The translations under genes and the position numbers were made by a program. Below, piece after piece: positions 57,544-64,000 of a stretch of DNA of 64,000 bases; position 1 is the first letter of the stretch; each line of letters begins with the position of its first letter. The stretch comes from Adineta ricciae (Eukaryota; Rotifera; Eurotatoria; Adinetida; Adinetidae), in assembly GCA_905250025.1 (NCBI GenBank), contig CAJNOJ010000204.1, positions 1 to 64,000 of the forward strand, read 5' to 3'. Under the pieces are notes generated by a model. The model had not been told where the DNA came from. It saw only the letters and a program-made list of their open reading frames with translations, and searched no databases.

Positions 57544-59785
57544 TAGAAGAAAATTGCTTGAAGAGAAGAAAAAAAACAAATATTAAATAAAAAATGACAT
57601 ACGCGCCTTGAAACAAATTAAAATACAAGAAAAAACTTTCTCAATCAGTGGAGCAATAGAACTGTGACGGGAAAACTAATGTAGATTCTGTCGGAAGAAA
57701 ACATATTTTTAAACAATTCAAAATACACATTGGGCTCTCCAAGGTAACCAAACAGAAGAGAAAAAAAAACAAAAAGTATTTCCTTTTTCTTTCAAAAATC
57801 AAAAAGAAATACTTTATCATGTTCGATATGTGATAAAACTCTTGTTAAGTACAACATGTATTGATGTTCTCTCGATTAAGAAGCTTCAAATAATAATATT
57901 ATTCTTTCTCCTTGTCATTGCACAAGAAACGTTACATTTCATTCCAATAAAAAAATCTCTCTCAGACATTCATTTGATTGAAACTACGATACTTGACGAC
58001 ACATGTGCATTAAAACGAAAAAATTTATTTACTGAATAAACAACAAGAGAGAATATTAATCGAAATGAAAAAGAGAACAGAAGAACAAAAATGACGATTC
58101 AATTGAGTTCGTCACAAATCAGTTTTCAATACATTTCATCTTCAACAGATATTTTTGGTCAAATATAAAAGAGTGTGACACAAATGAACTGCTATTTTGC
58201 ATTTTGAGTTTGATTCGGACGCATTTTTCTCATCCGGTCAAGACCATAAATGTCAACAATGCTTTGTCTTCTATAAGATAATGATGAGAATCGATTCCAT
58301 CAACAGTACTCGCACTGGCACAAAGTACAATGTAAGAGAAATCTTCTTCGAATTGCACAGAAATGCATTTGAAGTTTAAATTTTGTCAAAGGAATTGAAA
58401 AATATGACGGAAAAAGCGAATACAAATGAGCTTTGTCGATTAAAACTTTCAAATACGGACCATCAATATCAATAGAATGAACTGACTTATCGCACAATAC
58501 TAATGAACTGTATTCAGATAGGAATGAAGTTTTTCCAATAAACAAATGTTAAGAAATTATTTCGAAATGATATTCATTACTCTATGAAGATTAAATGTAT
58601 TTTCTTGAAAATGTAAAAAAGATCGATTGCGAATCTAAATCGATAGAAATGTGAGCAGAATTTCCCTAGAATTTTTTTGTCATATTCGATGCGACGATGA
58701 TTACTCGTGCTGAAAAAGAAATGATAAACAATCACACATAATAGTGAATATGATCAAATTCGATGTTTTTTTCACATGTTTCCCATATGCATGTACATTC
58801 GGAACGTTGGCAATACTGTCGAAGCTATGATCGGCGATTTGTCGAGAAAAAAACTGAAACCTTAGTAAGAAAAATTCTGTTCGGTATCCAAACACTTGTT
58901 CACGTGGTCTTTTCAATCATTTTCTTTTCTTTTGCGTCAGATGCACATATCTCTACATTCGTCGAGTTTTGAAAGTTCATCAATCAAATTTTGTTCGTCC
59001 ATCTAGTACATACAGTTTAATCCTATTTCCTCAAAGTCACTCTCTGCGGCACTCGCACCTCTCTTTCATGTGCTGTAATCTGTACGACGAAAACAAACCT
59101 ACAGAAGAATATTTGTGCAACTTTGCAATGGATTTGCACAAATAGCGTCATATATTTCTCATTGAACATATAGATCCGATGTTAGATTAATTTCTTCTAT
59201 ATTTGTTCAAAACTACTAAAGAGTTTTAAAATGTCCATATAAGAAATCGTAGAAATACTTGTTACTGACTCTGAATTAGTTGGGACATCGATTAAGCAGA
59301 ATTTATTCAACAATTTCGATTGGAAATGAAATCAAAAAGCAAAACAAGTCGGCGATATTCTTAATCCAACGACTACTCCGTCAACTACATCGTAATCGAA
59401 AAGCGATCAACACTTTTTATTTGCATTTTGTTCATTCTATTATCTACACAAAGAAAATTTTGATGATTTTCAAATAAAAAATTCTCTTTTAATTATTGGA
59501 TATTAAAATTGTGTTTCTTTTACATAAGAACTGACAACAAAATTCGGCGAACTCGTTAAAATTACCAATAACTATTTGGTTTTACTCAATCTTGGCATCA
59601 TCTTCATACATTTGCTGAGATTTAATTAGTTGTATCAAGTAGATTAACTTTCCTGATGGAAAAGTGCTTATAAAAAGTGTTTTTCATTCTGTTTTTCTTG
59701 ATTGATAAGTTGAAGATAAATAGAAATCTATTCTATTATAAGGAGAAATGTTTACAGAAATAATTCATCCAAATCAGAATAAGAT
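57544..59785. other. 2.2 kb without a supportable gene
   Basis: Upstream of the SNARE gene and downstream of the membrane-protein gene. AT-rich; frames are below 85 codons without domains. 57590-57625 probably belongs to the 5' UTR of the SNARE gene. Confidence 0.5.
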
Positions 59786-59944
59786 TTATCGTTTTCTTGG
59801 TGATCGTTGTACTTGTGTTGGAGGATGTGCTGGTAATGGAGGTCGTGCGGCAGCAGGTGCAGATGAATTCGACGCCGATGTTGCTCCTGCTCCTGCTGTT
59901 GTTGTTGCTGTTGCTGCTGATCCTGGTGGCATCGATCTTGTTCG
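59731..59944 (-). repeat. left arm of a 210-bp inverted duplication
   Basis: The reverse complement of this segment recurs at 62573-62783 with about half a dozen substitutions and a 3-nt deletion. It covers the last 47-48 codons and 3' flank of the membrane-protein gene. Confidence 0.85.
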
Positions 59945-60598
59945 TAGAGATGCAGGCGGTGTTGACGCTATTTGAGGTTGTTGAGTTGGAATGGGTGTTG
60001 GTATAACAGATGTTGGTGATATTGGTGCCCAAATAGTTGGATGAAGAAGTGTTGCTGTTGTTGTATGAGGTTGAAATAGACCGAATTGTGTTGTTGTCGT
60101 TGTGGTACCTGCTGTTGGTTCAAATATAGGATTATATCGAGATGGACCTAAAGTAAAATGATGAAATGATGGTTGTCGACTTAATGTTGGTAACTCTTCA
60201 AGTTTGCGTTCATTTTCTGATTTTTCATTAAGCCATCGACGTCGAATTGATGGTACAAGAAGAAAAACAAGAAATCCCGTTATTGTAACCATGAGAACGA
60301 TACAAAATGCAGCGACAATTGTATTTGTTAGAACGAGATTCTCAAAGATACGTTGACTGATCATATTCGTTGATACAGTACTCGTTAAATCACTTTGTTT
60401 CTGTTCTTGTTTATAGAAAAATGTCGAAAAAATCCTCTTCGCTGCAATGTCAGTTGTTACAAATGAAGATTTAATTGTTGTTGCTAATGTTGTTGTCGAT
60501 GTAGTTGTCGGCGCTCGAAAAATTGGAATAAGAAATGATGGACGTGGCACATAAAAAAGTTCGTTTAGTGATCGTTTTTGTAATGTCAAACAACACAT
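59786..60598 (-). CDS. single-pass membrane protein with Pro/Ala-rich tail, unrecognised
   Basis: 270 residues in one frame. A Thr/Ser-rich N-terminal part (APTTTSTTTLATTIKSS) is followed by one membrane helix (TIVAAFCIVLMVTITGFLVF, LLVP), then a basic stop-transfer (SIRRRWLNEKSENERK). The rest is a long cytoplasmic tail rich in Pro, Thr and Ala, with runs HTTTATLLHPTIWAPISP, IPTPIPTQQPQIASTPPASL and an end RPPLPAHPPTQVQRSPRKR. RPPLPAHP is a candidate SH3/WW-binding site. There may be an upstream exon with a signal peptide, since MCCLTLQKRSL is not a good leader. No family is recognised. A partial inverted copy of the tail lies 2.8 kb to the right. Confidence 0.6.
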   Translation of the reverse strand: MCCLTLQKRSLNELFYVPRPSFLIPIFRAPTTTSTTTLATTIKSSFVTTDIAAKRIFSTFFYKQEQKQSDLTSTVSTNMISQRIFENLVLTNTIVAAFCIVLMVTITGFLVFLLVPSIRRRWLNEKSENERKLEELPTLSRQPSFHHFTLGPSRYNPIFEPTAGTTTTTTQFGLFQPHTTTATLLHPTIWAPISPTSVIPTPIPTQQPQIASTPPASLRTRSMPPGSAATATTTAGAGATSASNSSAPAAARPPLPAHPPTQVQRSPRKR

Positions 60599-62572
60599 CG
60601 TGTGTCAAGTCTTTTGTCTTATTTGACTTTCGTTGTTCATCATTCAACCTCATCAACATTTTCTTTTCTCAATAAAAATTTCAAGGTTTACTCAAATTCG
60701 ATTACCGAAGAATGTGATGTTCAAATGAGAGAAAATATGACGAAAGGTTACATTCGGGTGTGTTAAATAAAAGAATTAACTTAGAGAATGTTAAAGCTTG
60801 AAATAATTGAGTCTTATACTTTAATCTTTTTCTTCTCTTACGAAAAAGAAGTGTAAAGCAAAGATTAGAAGAACTTTCTGTTCACAATGAACAGTTGTTA
60901 ATATATTTCAATCATTGACATAAAACACACACACACACACACATATATATCTATATATCTCGATGAGAAATAGAATTATGAAGACCCTGACATTCTTTTC
61001 CTGTTTCTGTTAATTACCGATTGAAAGAAATGATATTGACAAGCATATAGAATTAAACAGTTGTTGCCAGTCATCTACTTGTCATTGAGAATTGAAGAGG
61101 ATATACATATTGTATGTGTGTCTGGTGTATGTCGCCTAGTCTTTCCAATCGATGTTATTGTCCTTCAATTCTTCGCATCATCATGATTAATACATACACA
61201 GACTTATCTTCGACGCTCTTTTCTTTTTGTTTCTCAGATGAACAACTGACGCGAGATACTTTTACCAATAACTCAATCAGATAAATGAAAATGTTCATGT
61301 AATAGTGAATATTTTCAATTGAAAACTAAATGTTCTCCTGTCTAATTGACACGAAACCTAAGATTAATGTAAAGTCAATAAAGACGAATAAGACTTATTC
61401 GATTTCACATCTTAAATACAGTTAATCTGTTCAATGTTTACACTAATTGATCGAATATCATTACAAAATCATTTTATTTTTCATCTTTCAACGAAGAAGA
61501 AGAAGAAAAAACAGAACTTGATTGGAAAGTAATCGAAGATCGAAATGATTAACACATGAGTGCACAGTAGCAATCTGTTTATTTTGCCTTTCGATGTAAA
61601 TGTTAGCTTCTTATTCGCTTTAGTTCATACTGTGCGAAGACTTTTAAACAATATTCTCCTCTGTATGTGTGTTAAAGTCTAATTTGTCTCGACTGAGCTG
61701 CTGACATCGACACATATGACGTGTAAAAAGTCATGACTGATTGATCTATATGTGGTTGTATAGTAGTCAACATCGTCATTGTCGATTGCATGCATGCAAT
61801 TGAACGATTGTGATGAACATACACACGCATAGAACATTACAGGCAAAAGAACGATAAATGAACATAAAAGAACATTTTTTCTTCTCTCGCTTGTTCGTCT
61901 TGCTCCTGCTGTTGTTGCACAGTTGCAAATGAGAAAAAGAAAAAGATATTGATTGTATTTGCATCAATGCAAAGTAAGAAGAGTGAAACAAGCCGATTTG
62001 ATTTGATGCGTATAATCGAGTAGGACGATGTGTGAGCAAGTAAGTAGAGAAATAATTGTTTATCACTTCAGCATATAAGTAGTTCGTAGAGGAAGAAGTT
62101 TTTTGTTTGATCAATAATAATCGATGATAAAGTGTTTTGTTAAGTATGAGAATTTGATTATTGAAATCTGACAATTATCGATAATGTGTGCATTTTGTTG
62201 AGCGTGTTCAACCATCTTGTTCACATGAAAATCCTCTTTTATTCTTCATTCCACTTGAACGCAACAAGGCGTGCTCAGTGTATCTGCACGCTATAATCAT
62301 TAAATTCAACTCTCGTTTTCTCTAATCTTTCCTCCAAACTGATTTTAGTCGTTGTCATCACCATTTTCCTTCCGGTTCATGTCTTGATTTCGTTGCCATT
62401 CTCACTTTCCTGTACCATTTTTATGTAATATAATACAAGAAAAGATTTCGCATTCAATGAACCCGAAACAACAGACATTTGAAGATGATGATTTTCTCGC
62501 TTTCTTTATTATGTAGAATCTCTCGAGAAGGTAAATTCGTCAACTAGTGCAGCGTACGTTTGATAGATAGAA
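60599..62572. other. 2 kb without a supportable gene
   Basis: Non-coding, with a (CA)9 microsatellite at about 60925-60942 running into TA-rich sequence. 61776-62174 (minus) is open for 132 codons but has no domain and an intergenic composition. Confidence 0.5.
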
Positions 62573-62783
62573 GACAAGCTCGATGCCACCAGGATCAGCA
62601 GCAACAACAACAACAGCAGGAGCGGGAGCAACATCGGCGTCGAATTCATCTGCATCTGCTGCCGCACGACCTCCACTACCAGCACATCCTCCAACACAAG
62701 TACAACGATCACCAAGAAAACGATAAATCTTATTCTAATTTGGGTGAATTATTTCTGTAAACATTTCTCCTTACAATAGAATA
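62573..62783 (+). repeat. right arm of the inverted duplication
   Basis: Mirror copy of 59731-59944. The copy ends exactly at the n at 62784. To the left the match fades around 62573 (gaagacaagctcgatg versus gaacaagatcgatg). Confidence 0.85.
62583..62726 (+). pseudogene. partial second copy of the Pro/Ala-rich tail
   Basis: 47 codons from MPPGSAATTTTAGAG to PPTQVQRSPRKR and TAA. They match the last part of the protein coded at 59786-60598, with one codon fewer and mostly silent changes. The membrane helix and N-terminus are absent upstream, where the sequence is unrelated. It may be a gene fragment or the end of an allelic or homeologous copy cut by misassembly. Confidence 0.7.
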
Positions 62784-62784
62784 N
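62784..62784. other. contig joint at the end of the inverted copy
   Basis: The mirrored sequence stops at the n; what follows (aaaaatgaggaaagg) has no counterpart near 59720. Confidence 0.8.
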
Positions 62785-64000
62785 AAAAATGAGGAAAGGT
62801 CATTGAGCTTTCTACCCGGGGAAACGTTTTCAAGAGAAATTCCATAAACATTCATCGATCAGTCATTTTCATTGAACAGATATCACCAGAGTATGTTTAT
62901 CTCCACTGGCGATTTATCTTCTTGTTGTCTTGTCCTTTTCGAAACACGGTAGGAATTGTGTATTGAACATAGAATGAGGGGTGGAGAAGAAAAAAACGTT
63001 TTTCTTTCTTCTTTCTCTTCAACGAATAATCTCGAGCTTGTGCCTTAGGAAAATATGCAAGTCTTTATATAATAAGAATCCTTGTGTTCATTTGTTCAAG
63101 ACAGAAGCCATGAAAAAGACGAGAGAAAGGGAGGATGTCTACATTCGTTTGATAAAAGGGCAAGTAATTAACTGAAGAAAAGAAAAGAAATTCTTGATTT
63201 TCTCATCAATAATATGTCAACATTTTGTAAGACATTCCCCGGTTTTTTTTTCACTATTTGAAAGTGATGAGAAGAAAAGAAATAGTTTTTTTCCAAGTCA
63301 CTAAACACAATAAATCTTTTTTTTTCTTTTCGGATGAGGTTTGTGTTGAAAGGAAAGAATAGATGGATTTTATTTCATGTTCGATTCAATCAATAGATTT
63401 CATTTTTAAGTCAAATCTTTTCTTTAAAAAGAATAAAGTCAAAGAAGATTGATTTGTTAAGTAGTGTCGCGTCATTAGTTTAAGTTAGTAATCAAAATTC
63501 ATAAAGTAATAATCGTCTTTTTGCCTTCTAGGATTTCTAACAATTCATCTTCTTCTGTCTTTACATCCGTCCTGTATGTGAATGTCAAGTAGACGGAAGT
63601 TTTTATGTAAACGACCTCGAGTATATGAGCAGTTCGAATTAATATGAAATCAATAGAAGACTATGTATGGCAAAGGGAGAAAAAAAATGAGATGGGTCAT
63701 TTGCTTTTTTTTTGAACGCCGACAGAGAGAAGTATTACTGTTGGATGAAATGAGAAATGATGATGATGACAGATTGTTTTCCTCTTTAGAACGAGCGAGA
63801 AAATTGTGAGGATAATTTAGAATAATCCGTCGTTCTCATTTTCCTTTCCAAACGATCGATCGACGTGCTCAATTCCAATCCTCTCTTTTCGTCCGTCGTG
63901 CGGAAGATTCGAACAAATCTCTTTAAACGTTTTCATTTTAGATTATGTTTTCGCTTCTTCTTCTTTACTTTTCAATCGTTTTTCTCAATTCATTTTGTTC
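62785..64000. other. 1.2 kb non-coding end of the window
   Basis: Purine/pyrimidine-skewed, AT-rich sequence with T runs (63240-63330). 63710-64000 contains several palindromic bits (cgatcgatcg at 63854-63863). It could be a promoter region of a gene to the right; nothing coding was seen. Confidence 0.45.

Noticed and set aside
59748-60006. Val/Leu- and Ala-rich plus-strand frames
   Set aside because: Shadows of the Pro/Ala-rich tail coded on the minus strand.
61776-62174. 132-codon minus-strand frame
   Set aside because: Low-information Ser/Leu/Thr/Cys composition and no domain. It overlaps sequence with many short repeats.
1-64000. tRNA or rRNA genes
   Set aside because: Looked for the GGTTCRAATCC T-arm motif and rRNA-like blocks by eye and saw none. 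A tRNAscan or Rfam run would be decisive.

Overview
The window looks like nuclear DNA of a small invertebrate animal, most probably a bdelloid rotifer. That is an inference. It rests on AT-rich sequence; animal genes cut by very short introns (often 46-75 nt, GT...TTTAG); two ADP-ribosyltransferase-TPR proteins and an NHL-repeat protein of types common in rotifer genomes; an intronless fungal-type beta-glucosidase; a transposon remnant; and two copies of TGTGGG, the hexamer known from bdelloid telomeres. Nine single 'n' characters (1943, 14536, 15776, 19985, 34090, 36200, 44469, 50299, 62784) mark joints between contigs. Several cut or fuse genes, so the gene order across them is provisional.

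Layout. 0-7.4 kb: tail of an unknown gene, a complete DHX9-type RNA helicase with a possible small antisense gene nested in one intron, and a convergent omega-class glutathione transferase. 7.4-10 kb is empty. 10-15.8 kb: secreted PAN/NHL-repeat protein, complete Shaker-type potassium channel, and the 5' part of a LOTUS-domain gene. 15.8-24.3 kb: ADP-ribosyltransferase with kinesin-light-chain-like TPRs, a bromodomain fragment joined at an n to the 5' half of a GID8 homologue, an unknown coiled-coil gene, and a nuclear receptor.

24.3-36 kb looks like an accessory island: exon-like debris, a broken DUF4419 gene, the beta-glucosidase, palindromic and degenerate repeats, TGTGGG copies, a dead hAT transposase, and a second ADP-ribosyltransferase-TPR gene lacking its 5' end. 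36-47 kb returns to conserved animal genes, mostly on the minus strand: a PHF14-type PHD-finger protein, the myosin phosphatase targeting subunit (MYPT1 type), a small secreted protein, and a type II membrane protein with a Ser/Thr stalk and a uromodulin-type D8C head. 50-64 kb: the 3' part of a TCF21-like bHLH factor, a 1.7 kb tandem duplication, a FAM194-domain gene only 56 bp behind a Qbc-SNARE gene (possible operon), a single-pass membrane protein with a Pro/Ala-rich tail, and a partial inverted copy of that tail.

The conserved genes cover unrelated housekeeping, signalling and germline roles and do not form one pathway. The links visible in the sequence are the close SNARE/FAM194 pair, several ATGs sitting just behind a 3' splice site (suggesting spliced-leader trans-splicing), and the clustering of foreign-looking and mobile sequence between 25 and 36 kb.
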